64,000 bases of DNA from an uncultured Pelagibacteraceae bacterium (GTDB taxonomy: Bacteria; Pseudomonadota; Alphaproteobacteria; Pelagibacterales; Pelagibacteraceae), in the NCBI GenBank assembly GCA_902614355.1, contig CACMKP010000002.1, forward strand, positions 1 to 64,000, read 5' to 3'. The translations under genes and the position numbers were made by a program. Positions 33,763-42,647 of this stretch are shown here, one piece after another. The notes beneath the pieces were generated by a model that was not told where the DNA came from, made no database searches, and was given only the letters and a program-made list of their open reading frames with translations. How positions within the stretch are numbered: the first letter of the stretch is position 1; every line of letters begins with the position of its first letter.

Positions 33763-33821
33763 AACCACTATATTTTATATGTACTAAAAACATGTATTAA
33801 ACAAATATTTTATTTGAATAA

Positions 33822-35507
33822 ATGGCTAAAGTAAAATCAGATATAGAAATAGCAAGAAAAGCTAAGATGAAACCGATAGGTAAAATTTTAGCAAAAATTA
33901 AAGTTCCAGATAAGAGCAGTGCTTTCAGTCCAATGGGTAGACATATCGCAAAAATTAATTTTGAATTTTTAGATAAACTCAAGAAAAAAAAAGATGGTAA
34001 ATTAATTTTAGTCACTGCCATAACACCTACGCCAGCGGGTGAAGGAAAAACAACAACTTCTGTGGGTTTAAGTGATGGCTTAAATAAAATTGGTAAAAAA
34101 TCTATCGTTTGTCTTAGGGAACCTAGTTTAGGTCCTTCATTTGGAATGAAAGGTGGTGCTGCTGGGGGTGGGTACGCCCAAGTCGTTCCTATGGAGCAAA
34201 TAAATTTACATTTTACTGGTGATTTCCATGCCATCACTTCAGCACACAATTTACTTTCAGCAATGATAGATAACCATATTTATTGGGGCAACAAACTAAA
34301 TATAGATGAAAACAAAATAGTTTGGAAACGCGTAATGGATATGAATGACCGCGCTCTTAGATTTATTGAAATTAATACTAGTGGGGTTGCTAAAGATTAC
34401 AAAAGAGTTGATGGTTTCGATATAACAGTTGCATCAGAGGTGATGGCTATTTTTTGTCTGTCTAACGATTTAAAAGATTTAGAAAAAAGAATTGGTAATA
34501 TTACTTTTGCATATGATAAAAAAGGAAGCCCACTTTATGCAAGAGATATCAATGCTCATGGTCCAATGACTGTTTTGCTTAAGGAAGCAATAAGACCAAA
34601 TGTAACTCAAACTTTAGAAAATAATCCAGCAATTATTCATGGTGGTCCATTTGCGAACATTGCTCATGGGTGTAATTCAGTTATTGCAACAAAAACTGCT
34701 TTAAAACTATCTGATTATGTGGTTACTGAAGCAGGATTTGGTGCAGATCTTGGTGCAGAAAAGTTTTTAAATATTAAATGCAGGAAAGCAGGATTAACCC
34801 CCAGCTGTGTAGTAATTGTTGCAACAATAAGAGCATTAAAAATGCATGGAGGAGTTGAAAAAGAGGACTTAAAAAAAGAGGATATATCAGCGTTAGAAAG
34901 AGGATTGATTAACTTGGAAAGACATATAACAAACATAAAAAAATTTGGTTTAGAACCGATAGTAGCCATAAATCATTTTGCGCTAGACACAAAAAAAGAA
35001 GTTAAAACTGTTTTAAATTTTTGTAAAAAAAAGAAAGTTGAAGTCAGTGAATGTAAGCATTGGGCTAAGGGTGGAAATGGGACCAAAGATCTTGCCAAAA
35101 AAGTTGTTAAAGTCTGCAAAAATAACAAAAATAAATTCAATTTTTTATATAATAACAATCTTAAACTCTGGGATAAGATAGAGTTAATTGCTAAACAAAT
35201 CTATAAAGCTGATAAAATAACAGCTGATGACAAAGTTAAAGAACAATTAAAAGTTTTTGAGGATAATGGTCATGGAAATTTACCGGTTTGTATAGCAAAA
35301 ACTCAATTCAGTTTTTCAACAGACCCCAAACTCAAAGGTGCCCCCTCAAATCATGAAATACCAATAAGAGAAGTAAGATTATCTTCAGGAGCAGAATTTG
35401 TGGTAGTCATTTGTGGATCAATAATGACGATGCCAGGATTACCAAGAAAGCCAGCCGCTGATACTATTAAATTAAATCAAAAAGGACAAATTGAGGGTTT
35501 ATTTTAA
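33822..35507 (+). CDS. fhs: formate-tetrahydrofolate ligase
   Basis: A 561-residue Fhs: the P-loop segment [20 protein letters not shown] (about residues 68-87), [28 protein letters not shown] and a C-terminal [14 protein letters not shown]. It makes 10-formyl-THF from formate, ATP and THF, feeding purines and C1 oxidation. Its stop TAA shares TTAA with the stop of the convergent amidotransferase gene, a four-base overlap. Confidence 0.97.
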   Translation: MAKVKSDIEIARKAKMKPIGKILAKIKVPDKSSAFSPMGRHIAKINFEFLDKLKKKKDGKLILVTAITPTPAGEGKTTTSVGLSDGLNKIGKKSIVCLREPSLGPSFGMKGGAAGGGYAQVVPMEQINLHFTGDFHAITSAHNLLSAMIDNHIYWGNKLNIDENKIVWKRVMDMNDRALRFIEINTSGVAKDYKRVDGFDITVASEVMAIFCLSNDLKDLEKRIGNITFAYDKKGSPLYARDINAHGPMTVLLKEAIRPNVTQTLENNPAIIHGGPFANIAHGCNSVIATKTALKLSDYVVTEAGFGADLGAEKFLNIKCRKAGLTPSCVVIVATIRALKMHGGVEKEDLKKEDISALERGLINLERHITNIKKFGLEPIVAINHFALDTKKEVKTVLNFCKKKKVEVSECKHWAKGGNGTKDLAKKVVKVCKNNKNKFNFLYNNNLKLWDKIELIAKQIYKADKITADDKVKEQLKVFEDNGHGNLPVCIAKTQFSFSTDPKLKGAPSNHEIPIREVRLSSGAEFVVVICGSIMTMPGLPRKPAADTIKLNQKGQIEGLF

Positions 35508-36286
35508 TTTAATTCTTTAAGCCAATTTTTAAGTTCTAACATTTTTTTTTCTTTAACTGTGACCTGAATTTCTTTTTCAATAAAAGATATGTGATTTTCA
35601 AGATCATTTTCATTTTTGAATACTTTTCTATATTCAATTAATCTTTTTCTTCTAAAATTAATCAAACTTATCATTTTTTCATAAGTTATTTCAGGATGAT
35701 ATTGCAAGCCCCAAACTCTAGTTTTATTTATTTGAAAATACAAACTTTGGACTTTATTAATTTTATTAGATGCAAGACAAATACCGTTTTCAGGTATTTT
35801 CACAACTTCGTCATAATTAAAAGCAGGAGAATTAAATTTTTTTTCTTTATCTTTGTATAGCGGATGCTTTAAACCGTATTCATTTATTTCAATTTCTTTT
35901 GCGATACCTACATGGGATGTATTGGCTTTTTTTACCTGACCTCCTGCAGCAGTTACAGCCACTTGCATACCCCAACAAATTCCTAAAATATTTTTAACTT
36001 TGTTTTGACAATTTTTCATAAATTCAATTTGTTTTTTTATTTCTGGAGTATCGTTATAAATATTCAAACTGCTTCCTCCCCAGATTAAACCATCAAAGGT
36101 GTGCAACTTATCGTTGAAACTATCAATATTATTATCTGATGATGGGTTAACCACATCTATTATCAAATCTTTTGATATATATTTTAAACTTTCCCTTAAA
36201 CTTTCAGTATGAGTTTTAATACCTGCCTCTGTAAAACTCTCGTTTTCTTTGGCTGTATTACCCTCAACTATTAAAATTTTTTTCAT
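35504..36286 (-). CDS. class I glutamine amidotransferase-like protein
   Basis: A 260-residue protein with the class I GATase triad: Cys in [11 protein letters not shown] (about residue 103) and the His-x-Glu pair in [12 protein letters not shown] (about residues 198-200). It resembles GuaA-type stand-alone amidotransferase domains, GMP synthase-like proteins that also include gamma-glutamyl hydrolases acting on glutamylated amines. No synthetase domain is present. Substrate unknown. Confidence 0.82.
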   Translation of the reverse strand: MKKILIVEGNTAKENESFTEAGIKTHTESLRESLKYISKDLIIDVVNPSSDNNIDSFNDKLHTFDGLIWGGSSLNIYNDTPEIKKQIEFMKNCQNKVKNILGICWGMQVAVTAAGGQVKKANTSHVGIAKEIEINEYGLKHPLYKDKEKKFNSPAFNYDEVVKIPENGICLASNKINKVQSLYFQINKTRVWGLQYHPEITYEKMISLINFRRKRLIEYRKVFKNENDLENHISFIEKEIQVTVKEKKMLELKNWLKELN

Positions 36287-36406
36287 TTAATTTATGTAAT
36301 CTATTTGACTTTTATAGATTTCTTAAAAAACAATTCCTATTTAAAATTTTTTTAACAATCTAAAGTTGTAATTGTTTATCCATATGTGACGATTTTGTTT
36401 TACTTG

Positions 36407-36423
36407 TTAATAATGATTATTAA
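36407..36423. promoter_or_regulatory. 17-bp perfect palindrome upstream of the Liv-type binding protein
   Basis: TTAATAATGATTATTAA has 8-bp arms around a central G. It fits the Fur 7-1-7 geometry but differs from consensus at the outer G/C pairs, so another dimeric regulator is also possible. It lies about 77 bases upstream of the binding-protein ATG at 36500. Confidence 0.4.
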
Positions 36424-36435
36424 TTGCAGAAACTT

Positions 36436-36460
36436 AAGCTATGTGGTTAGATTATAGCTT
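36436..36460 (+). promoter_or_regulatory. hairpin in the leader of the Liv-type operon
   Basis: AAGCTAT (36436-36442) pairs with ATAGCTT (36454-36460) around an 11-base loop, 40 bases before the ATG of the binding-protein gene. A structured leader or operator is possible; a livK-type RNA motif has been described in marine SAR11-like bacteria, but I cannot confirm a match. Confidence 0.35.
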
Positions 36461-36499
36461 ATTAGAATGTTTAACATAACTAAACATAAGGGAGGAATA

Positions 36500-37840
36500 A
36501 TGTTAGCAAAAATAATTAAAAGGCTAACTTCTACTCTAACAGTAGTTATCGCTTTATTTTCTTCACTTACTTTACCTCAAAGTGTATCTGCTGCTGAGAC
36601 ACAATATTTTCCAGTAGCAAGTAGTCGTGTTGGACCTTACTCAGCAATGGGTACTGGTTATTACGGGGCTCAAATTGATTACATGAACTATGTAAACATG
36701 ACGGGTGGAGTAAACGGAGTAATGCTTACATGGCAAGAGTGTGAGACGGAATATAACGCTGTTAAAACAGTAGAATGTTACCAAAGACTTTTAGAAAAAG
36801 ATGGTCAAAGAATAGTAGTGTTTGATACTTTAGGAACACCAGGAGCATACGCTGTAATTAACCGTATGGCTAAAGACAATGTTGTTTTAGCTCAATATGG
36901 TTATGGAAGAACTGACGGTGCTGATGGAAGAGTGTGGCCTTGGGTATTTAATGCTGCAAGTCACTACTGGTCACAAATAGCGGTTAAACTGAAGTTTATG
37001 GCTCAAGTAGAGGGCGGTATAGATAAGATGAAAGGTAAAAAAATCGTTCACTTACACATCGACTCTGCTTACGGAAGAGAACCACTTCCAGCAATGAGAA
37101 AAATAACTTCTGATTGGGGAATGAAATTAATTGAAATCTCAATTCCACCTCCAGGATTAGAGCAACAATCTCAATGGCTGCAAATCAGAAAAGAAAAACC
37201 TGATTGGGTTACTTTCTGGGGAGCGGGTTCTGGAATGAATTCAACAGCAATGACTAACGCTGCTAGAATTAATTTCCCAAGAGATAGAATGATGTATGTA
37301 ACATTCGGTGCTGCCGAAGAGGATATGTATCCAGCAGGTGATGCAGCTAAGGGAACTTATGCTGTTGCTAATGCTTTGCCAGGAGAATATCCATTAGTCA
37401 AAGACATTAAAGATAAAGTATATGGTGCCGGAAAAGGTAATTTAGCTGATCCAAATAGGATTGGTTCCGTTTACTGGAATAGAGGACTAGGTGCTGCCGT
37501 TATGTGGATTGAGGCGTTAAGAATTGCTCAAAAAATGCATAACAAAGTTGGTAAAGCAGTAACTGGTGCTGAGTTTAGAGATGGTTATGAAAATTTAAAC
37601 ATGACTGAAGCTAGACTTACTGAACTTGGAGTTGGAGGAATGTTAGCTCCATTTGCTATTTCATGCGCAAACCATGAAGGTGCCGGTAAATTTGCTGTAA
37701 TGCAGTGGGATGGAACTAAATTCAATCAGGTAACTGGTTGGGAGGCTCCAGGTGATCCTGCATTTATTAGGGGTCTTGTAGAGGCATCTGCAGCGAAATT
37801 TGCTAAAGAAAACAACATTACACCGAAAAAATGTGGATAA
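36500..37840 (+). CDS. Liv-type ABC transporter substrate-binding protein
   Basis: A 446-residue exported protein of the branched-chain amino acid binding family (Peripla_BP_6). It has a signal peptide (about residues 1-31, ending SVSAAE). The mature N-terminus YFPVASSRVGPYSAMGTGYY and ATPase-like fold with a hydrophobic strand VTFWGAGSGMN are typical of amide/urea or amino acid-binding proteins of the LivK group. It is longer than LivK (about 370). GGGAGGA is 4 bases before the ATG at 36500; an ATG at 36467 lacks such a site. Ligand unknown. Confidence 0.88.
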   Translation: MLAKIIKRLTSTLTVVIALFSSLTLPQSVSAAETQYFPVASSRVGPYSAMGTGYYGAQIDYMNYVNMTGGVNGVMLTWQECETEYNAVKTVECYQRLLEKDGQRIVVFDTLGTPGAYAVINRMAKDNVVLAQYGYGRTDGADGRVWPWVFNAASHYWSQIAVKLKFMAQVEGGIDKMKGKKIVHLHIDSAYGREPLPAMRKITSDWGMKLIEISIPPPGLEQQSQWLQIRKEKPDWVTFWGAGSGMNSTAMTNAARINFPRDRMMYVTFGAAEEDMYPAGDAAKGTYAVANALPGEYPLVKDIKDKVYGAGKGNLADPNRIGSVYWNRGLGAAVMWIEALRIAQKMHNKVGKAVTGAEFRDGYENLNMTEARLTELGVGGMLAPFAISCANHEGAGKFAVMQWDGTKFNQVTGWEAPGDPAFIRGLVEASAAKFAKENNITPKKCG

Positions 37841-37868
37841 TTAATTTAGAAATAAATTAATATCTACT

Positions 37869-37911
37869 AAAGGGGGAGTTTAGATAATCAAGTTATTCTA
37901 ACTCCCCCTTT
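37869..37911 (+). terminator. strong hairpin between binding protein and ATPase genes
   Basis: AAAGGGGGAGTT (37869-37880) pairs perfectly with AACTCCCCCTTT (37900-37911); the stem can extend through TAGA/TCTA with a mismatch. It is followed by AAATAAAATTT. This may be a partial terminator or a 3'-end stabiliser so that the binding protein is made in excess of LivF/G/H/M. Confidence 0.75.
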
Positions 37912-37948
37912 AAATAAAATTTAATATAAATATAATTGAAAAAATTTA

Positions 37949-38764
37949 ATGAGCACATCAACCAACATACTTGATATTAAAAATATCGAAGTAACATATG
38001 ATAATGTTATTTTAGCTCTACATGATGTTTCATTAAAAGTGCCAAAGGGAAAAGTGGTAGCACTACTTGGAGCAAATGGAGCGGGTAAGAGTACAACATT
38101 AAAAGCGGTTTCAACTATGCTAGCCTCAGAAAGAGGTAAAGTAACGAAAGGTACAATAGAATATGATGGCACCTCAATTGAGAAACAAAATCCTTCACAA
38201 ATGGTTGGGCTTGGCATGGTTCAAGTATTAGAGGGCAGAAGATGTTTTGGCCACCTAACTGTAGAAGAAAATATTATTGCTGGGGCATACTCAAGAAAAT
38301 TATCAAAAGGTGATATCAATCAAGAATTAGAAAAAATATATACTTATTTCATAAGATTAAAGGAAAGAAGAAAAAGCCAAGCCGCATTTACATCAGGTGG
38401 AGAGCAACAAATGATAGCAGTTGCAAGAGCTATGATGGCAAAACCTAAAATGCTACTTTTAGATGAACCTACAATGGGTTTAGCGCCCCAATTAGTAGCA
38501 GAAATTTTTAACATCGTTAAAGAGCTTAATCAGAAAGAAGGTGTCAGCATTCTACTAGCTGAGCAGAATACCAATGTTGCACTAAAAAATTCAGATTATG
38601 GCTATATTATTGAAACAGGCAGGGTTATGCTAGATGGTACAGCTCAAAGTTTATTGAGTAATGATCAGGTGAAAGAATTATACTTAGGTATTTCAAAGAA
38701 AGGTAGAAAAAATTTTAGAGATGTACTTAAAGAAGAAAGCTTAACGAAGAAAAAAATTAATTAA
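37949..38764 (+). CDS. livF: Liv-type ABC transporter ATP-binding protein (LivF-like)
   Basis: A 271-residue ABC ATPase with Walker A GANGAGKST (about residues 40-48), FTSGGEQQMIAVARAMM signature, MLLLDEPTMGLAP Walker B and LLAEQNTNVAL. It is slightly longer than E. coli LivF (237) owing to a C-terminal basic tail. It is the first of four transporter genes after the binding protein. Confidence 0.92.
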   Translation: MSTSTNILDIKNIEVTYDNVILALHDVSLKVPKGKVVALLGANGAGKSTTLKAVSTMLASERGKVTKGTIEYDGTSIEKQNPSQMVGLGMVQVLEGRRCFGHLTVEENIIAGAYSRKLSKGDINQELEKIYTYFIRLKERRKSQAAFTSGGEQQMIAVARAMMAKPKMLLLDEPTMGLAPQLVAEIFNIVKELNQKEGVSILLAEQNTNVALKNSDYGYIIETGRVMLDGTAQSLLSNDQVKELYLGISKKGRKNFRDVLKEESLTKKKIN

Positions 38765-38766
38765 AG

Positions 38767-39561
38767 ATGGCAATTGAGAGAAAATTTAAAATAGGTAAAC
38801 CGATATTAGAGGTAAAAAATATTTCCCTTTCTTTTGGTGGTGTTAAAGCAATAACTGATACCTCATTTGATGTACTTGAGCACGAGGTTAGGGCTATAAT
38901 TGGACCTAATGGAGCTGGAAAAAGCTCAATGCTGAATTGTATAAATGGAATTTATAAGCCTCAACAAGGAACAGTTTCTTTTAAAGGAAAAGAAATTCCA
39001 AATATTACTCCCAATCTCATGGCACAAATGGGCCTTTCTAGAACATTTCAAAACTTAGCTCTATTTAAAAGAATGTCAGTTCTGGATAATATTTTAGTAG
39101 GCCGAAAGCTTCACACAAAAACAAATTTTCTTGAAGTTGCTTTTCAACTACCTAAAGTTAAAAAAGAAGAAAAGATTAATAGAGAAAGATCTGAAGAAAT
39201 AATCAGTTTTTTAGAAATAGAAGATATTAAAGATACGCCAGTTGGAAAACTTCCTTACGGATTACAAAAGAAAGTAGAATTAGGTCGTGCTCTTGCAACT
39301 GACTCATCTGTAATTTTACTAGATGAGCCTATGGCTGGAATGAATGTTGAAGAAAAAAGGGACATGTGTAGATTCATTTTAAAAGTAAATGATGAACTCG
39401 GCACAACTATGGTTCTTATTGAGCATGATATGGGAGTAGTTATGGATATATCAGACAGAGTTGTAGTGCTTGATTATGGTAAAGTTATTGGCGATGGTAC
39501 GCCTGATGAAGTAAGATCAAATCAAAAAGTAATAGATGCTTATTTAGGAGTAGAACACTAA
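38767..39561 (+). CDS. livG: Liv-type ABC transporter ATP-binding protein (LivG-like)
   Basis: A 264-residue ABC ATPase: Walker A GPNGAGKSS, the LivG-specific GLSRTFQNLALFKRMSVLDN, a variant signature (LPYGLQKKVELGRAL), and ILLDEPMAGM. The C-terminus GDGTPDEVRSNQKVIDAYLG is characteristic of LivG. It follows livF by 2 bases and precedes the permease genes. Confidence 0.93.
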   Translation: MAIERKFKIGKPILEVKNISLSFGGVKAITDTSFDVLEHEVRAIIGPNGAGKSSMLNCINGIYKPQQGTVSFKGKEIPNITPNLMAQMGLSRTFQNLALFKRMSVLDNILVGRKLHTKTNFLEVAFQLPKVKKEEKINRERSEEIISFLEIEDIKDTPVGKLPYGLQKKVELGRALATDSSVILLDEPMAGMNVEEKRDMCRFILKVNDELGTTMVLIEHDMGVVMDISDRVVVLDYGKVIGDGTPDEVRSNQKVIDAYLGVEH

Positions 39562-39570
39562 GATAAAAAT

Positions 39571-40479
39571 ATGGTTGAAGAATTATTATTTTTTATGGAA
39601 GTTTTAGTTGGCGGTTTGCTTGCTGGAACTATGTACTCATTGGTAGCTTTAGGATTTGTTCTTATTTTTAAAGCCTCAGCGACGTTTAATTTTTCTCAAG
39701 GAGCTATGGTTTTCTTCTCAGTTCTTGCTTTTGTTGGATTTATGCAAGACTTCAACATACCTTTCGTACTTGCATTCATTTTGGCTGCCCTTTTGATGGT
39801 AGTAGTTGGCTTATGCACCGAAAGATTTGTTTTAAGACCTTTAATGAACGCTAGCGAAGATACCGTGTTAATGGCTACAATCGGTTTAGGATATGTTTTA
39901 GAAGGCTTAGCCCAAGCAGCATGGGGAGTAGAAGTAAGAAGATTAGATTTAGGTATAGGAGATTTTCCAGTACCGTGGATCGCTGATAACTTAAAATTAT
40001 TCATTAGTGCTCTTGATATTACTGCAGGACTTGTGGCTGCTATTATGATTATTGGTTTGTTCCTTCTGTTTAAATACACAAAAATTGGTCTTGGTTTGAG
40101 AGCTGTTGCAGATGATGCCGGTGCCGCAAGTTCAATAGGAATTCCTTTGAAACACATTATGTTATTAGTTTGGTCTGCTGCAGGAGTTGTGGCATTAGTT
40201 GCAGGATGTATGTGGGGTGCAAGAGCTGGTGTTCAATTTGCTCTTGTAGATTTGGCTTTAAAAGCTTTACCAGTTTTAATTATAGGTGGATTCTCATCTA
40301 TCCCTGGAGCAATTATTGGTGGCTTAATTATTGGCGCAGTAGAGAAAGTATTAGAAGTATACATTGGTCCTTTTTTTGGTGGCGCGATTGAAGGTTGGGC
40401 TCCTTACGTGTTGGCAATATTCTTTTTATTATATAGACCCGAAGGTTTATTTGGAGAAAAAATTATAAGGAGAGTTTAA
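39571..40479 (+). CDS. livH: Liv-type ABC transporter permease (LivH-like)
   Basis: A 302-residue permease with about eight transmembrane helices. LivH motifs include GTMYSLVALGFVLIFKAS, FNFSQGAM, and the EAA-like KYTKIGLGLRAVADDAGAAS; the C-terminal part has FSSIPGAIIGGLIIGAVEKV. It forms the transmembrane pore with LivM. The ribosome-binding site is weak (AGATAAAAAT); the gene begins 9 bases after livG. Confidence 0.93.
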   Translation: MVEELLFFMEVLVGGLLAGTMYSLVALGFVLIFKASATFNFSQGAMVFFSVLAFVGFMQDFNIPFVLAFILAALLMVVVGLCTERFVLRPLMNASEDTVLMATIGLGYVLEGLAQAAWGVEVRRLDLGIGDFPVPWIADNLKLFISALDITAGLVAAIMIIGLFLLFKYTKIGLGLRAVADDAGAASSIGIPLKHIMLLVWSAAGVVALVAGCMWGARAGVQFALVDLALKALPVLIIGGFSSIPGAIIGGLIIGAVEKVLEVYIGPFFGGAIEGWAPYVLAIFFLLYRPEGLFGEKIIRRV

Positions 40480-40482
40480 TTT

Positions 40483-41547
40483 ATGAAACCAGTATTTATG
40501 ACTTATACAAAAAAAGACCTAATTAACTTAGCTGTTTGTATGGTTCTAAGTGTATTAGTAATACCTACATTTATTACAACAGAATATTGGTACACTTCCA
40601 TATTAATTCCATGGCTTTGCTTAGCTTTAGCTACAATTGGACAGCAAATTGTTATGGGTTATACAGGACAATTAGCTTTAGGTGCTGCTGGCTTCATGGC
40701 TGCAGGTGCTTTTGCTATGTTTAACCTTATTTTACGAGTACCTGATCTAGGTTTCGTAGGTTCATTAATAGTGTCAGGTTTGATTGCTGCTGCTTTTGGA
40801 ATTTTGTTTGGTCTACCGAGTTTAAAAGTAAGAGGAATTTATTTAATGGTAGCAACATTGGCCTCACAGTTCTTTATTATATGGATGATAGATAAATTTG
40901 GTTGGTTTAAAAACTACGACTCTTCAGGAATTATAACCGCACAAGACATAGTTATCTTAGGAAAACCATTTACAACTCCATTAGCTATGTATTTTGTATG
41001 TTTGGCTGTTACCACGGTTTTGACTTTACTAGCGATGAACATGGCTAGAGGTAGTACGGGTAGGAATTGGATGGCAGTTAGAGATATGGATATTGCTGCG
41101 GAGTCGATGGGAGTTTCATTATTAAGAACAAAAGTTCAAGCCTTTGCAATAAGTGCGTTTTATTGTGGAGTTGCAGGTGCACTCTTTGCATTTTGTTATT
41201 TAAAATCTTTAGAACCAGTTGCTTTTGATATTAAATTATCTTTTAAAATATTATTTATGTGTATATTAGGTGGACTTGGTACAATAAATGGTGCTTTTAT
41301 AGGAGCAGCATTTATTTTACTTTTCCCAGTTCTTCTTAATGCTATTGGTAACAATGTATTTCATGGTGCCATTGATGCTACAATTATATCCTCAATTGAA
41401 CAGGTAATATTTGGTGGGTTGATGATTATTTTCATGATCTATGAACCTTTGGGAATGGCAAAATTATGGGAAAATATAAAACAGAAATGGAAGACAAAAA
41501 TCCCATCATCTACAAATTTAAAGTCTTCTCTTGGTAAAAAAACCTAG
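40483..41547 (+). CDS. livM: Liv-type ABC transporter permease (LivM-like)
   Basis: A 354-residue permease with about nine transmembrane helices: GYTGQLALGAAGFMAAGAFA, LPSLKVRGIYLMVATLASQF, and the EAA-type loop STGRNWMAVRDMDIAAESMG, followed by LGGLGTINGAFIGAAF. AAGGAGAG lies 8 bases before the ATG. A tiny membrane ORF starts 3 bases after its stop. Confidence 0.93.
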   Translation: MKPVFMTYTKKDLINLAVCMVLSVLVIPTFITTEYWYTSILIPWLCLALATIGQQIVMGYTGQLALGAAGFMAAGAFAMFNLILRVPDLGFVGSLIVSGLIAAAFGILFGLPSLKVRGIYLMVATLASQFFIIWMIDKFGWFKNYDSSGIITAQDIVILGKPFTTPLAMYFVCLAVTTVLTLLAMNMARGSTGRNWMAVRDMDIAAESMGVSLLRTKVQAFAISAFYCGVAGALFAFCYLKSLEPVAFDIKLSFKILFMCILGGLGTINGAFIGAAFILLFPVLLNAIGNNVFHGAIDATIISSIEQVIFGGLMIIFMIYEPLGMAKLWENIKQKWKTKIPSSTNLKSSLGKKT

Positions 41548-41550
41548 GAA

Positions 41551-41634
41551 GTGGATAAAAAAAAATTAATTTTCGCATTGATAGTAGGAATTATCATCGG
41601 ATTGCTCGTAGAAAATAACTTTCTAATAGGCTAA
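41551..41634 (+). CDS. 27-residue single-helix membrane microprotein after livM
   Basis: A GTG-started frame of 27 codons, 3 bases after the livM stop. The product is a short basic N-terminus (MDKKK), one hydrophobic helix (LIFALIVGIIIGLLV) and a polar end (ENNFLIG). The positive-inside pattern and close coupling to livM suggest a small membrane subunit or regulator of the transporter. Its TAA stop overlaps the convergent gpsA stop by four bases. AT-rich chance ORFs of this size occur, so confidence is modest. Confidence 0.45.
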   Translation: MDKKKLIFALIVGIIIGLLVENNFLIG

Positions 41635-42581
41635 ATTTTTCTATTATATAGTATCGTCTTTAGCAAATGAGCCATCAGCGGTATATTTTTTTTATTAATT
41701 TTTTTAAAAATATAAGGAGAAATCTCTCTTGCTAATTGCTCACCTTCCACCGTATCTTTTGGCATAAACTTTTTTTTAGCTGCTGCGAATGTAAAACCTT
41801 TACCTAAAAAATCTCCCATTTTACTATTTCTTCCTCCCACAGCACTCACATAGAGATCACCAATTCCAGCAAGACTTAATATAGTTGACTGATCGCCTTT
41901 AAAATATTTAATCAAAAATTTCATCTCATTTACACTTTTTTGAAATAAATCTGATGCAGTATTTAAATTTTGACCTGAGCCTATAACCATTGCATAAATA
42001 TTCTTAATTGCTGAGCAAATTTCTACTCCAATAACATCTCTTGAAAATTCAGTCAGATAATATTTTGTTGATATCTGTTTTCCAATCCATTTAGCTATTT
42101 TGATATTCTTATTTGCTATTATTACACTTGTCTTATTTTTTCTTGCTAATTCTTTAGCCAGACAAGGTCCTTTTAAAACTGATACATTTGCAACATTATA
42201 ATTATTTTTGAGTAACCCTGAAATAGTCAAGAGTTTTTTTCTTTTTTTATCATATTTTAGTCCTTTAGTAAGAACTAGTAATGGTGTTTTTATTTTAAGG
42301 TCTTTCAATTCTTTTCCAATAAAATCAATTCCAGCAAGACTTAAAGCAATAACAATTAAATCAAATTTTTCCTTTAAAATATCTTTTGAATATTTTCTAT
42401 ACTGTAACTTTTTTGGAAGATTAAGTTTTAGCGAGGGGTGAAATTTTTGCTTTGACGATAAGTTTTTAATAAAAATTTTATTGTACGGTTCTGTAATAGT
42501 AACTTTATTATTATTTTCCAAACACGGAACTGAAAAAGCAGAACCCATTGCACCACCACCAATAATTAATATTTTTTTCAT
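41631..42581 (-). CDS. gpsA: glycerol-3-phosphate dehydrogenase [NAD(P)+]-like
   Basis: A 316-residue GpsA-like enzyme: NAD(P) motif GGGAMGSAFSVPC (GxGxxGxxx form; residues 8-20), LVLTKGL and the catalytic-Lys region EICSAIKNIYAMVIG, then LSLAGIGDLYVSAVGGRNS (SR-type ending to the GLGD loop). It makes sn-glycerol-3-phosphate for phospholipid synthesis. Low similarity at the N-terminal loop (GSAFSVP) is worth noting, but the core motifs are intact. Confidence 0.88.
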   Translation of the reverse strand: MKKILIIGGGAMGSAFSVPCLENNNKVTITEPYNKIFIKNLSSKQKFHPSLKLNLPKKLQYRKYSKDILKEKFDLIVIALSLAGIDFIGKELKDLKIKTPLLVLTKGLKYDKKRKKLLTISGLLKNNYNVANVSVLKGPCLAKELARKNKTSVIIANKNIKIAKWIGKQISTKYYLTEFSRDVIGVEICSAIKNIYAMVIGSGQNLNTASDLFQKSVNEMKFLIKYFKGDQSTILSLAGIGDLYVSAVGGRNSKMGDFLGKGFTFAAAKKKFMPKDTVEGEQLAREISPYIFKKINKKNIPLMAHLLKTILYNRKI

Positions 42582-42647
42582 ACAGTTTTTCTTTGTATAA
42601 ATATTAATATAGGTTTATTTATAGTTTGAATATAAAAAAAATTTATA

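Noticed and set aside
39696..40157. 153-codon minus-strand open frame
   Set aside because: Antisense to livH with no motif; produced by the codon bias of the real gene.
40170..40391. 73-codon plus-strand frame rich in Cys and Trp
   Set aside because: Out-of-frame reading inside livH; the Cys/Trp richness comes from frame-shifted Gly/Leu codons.
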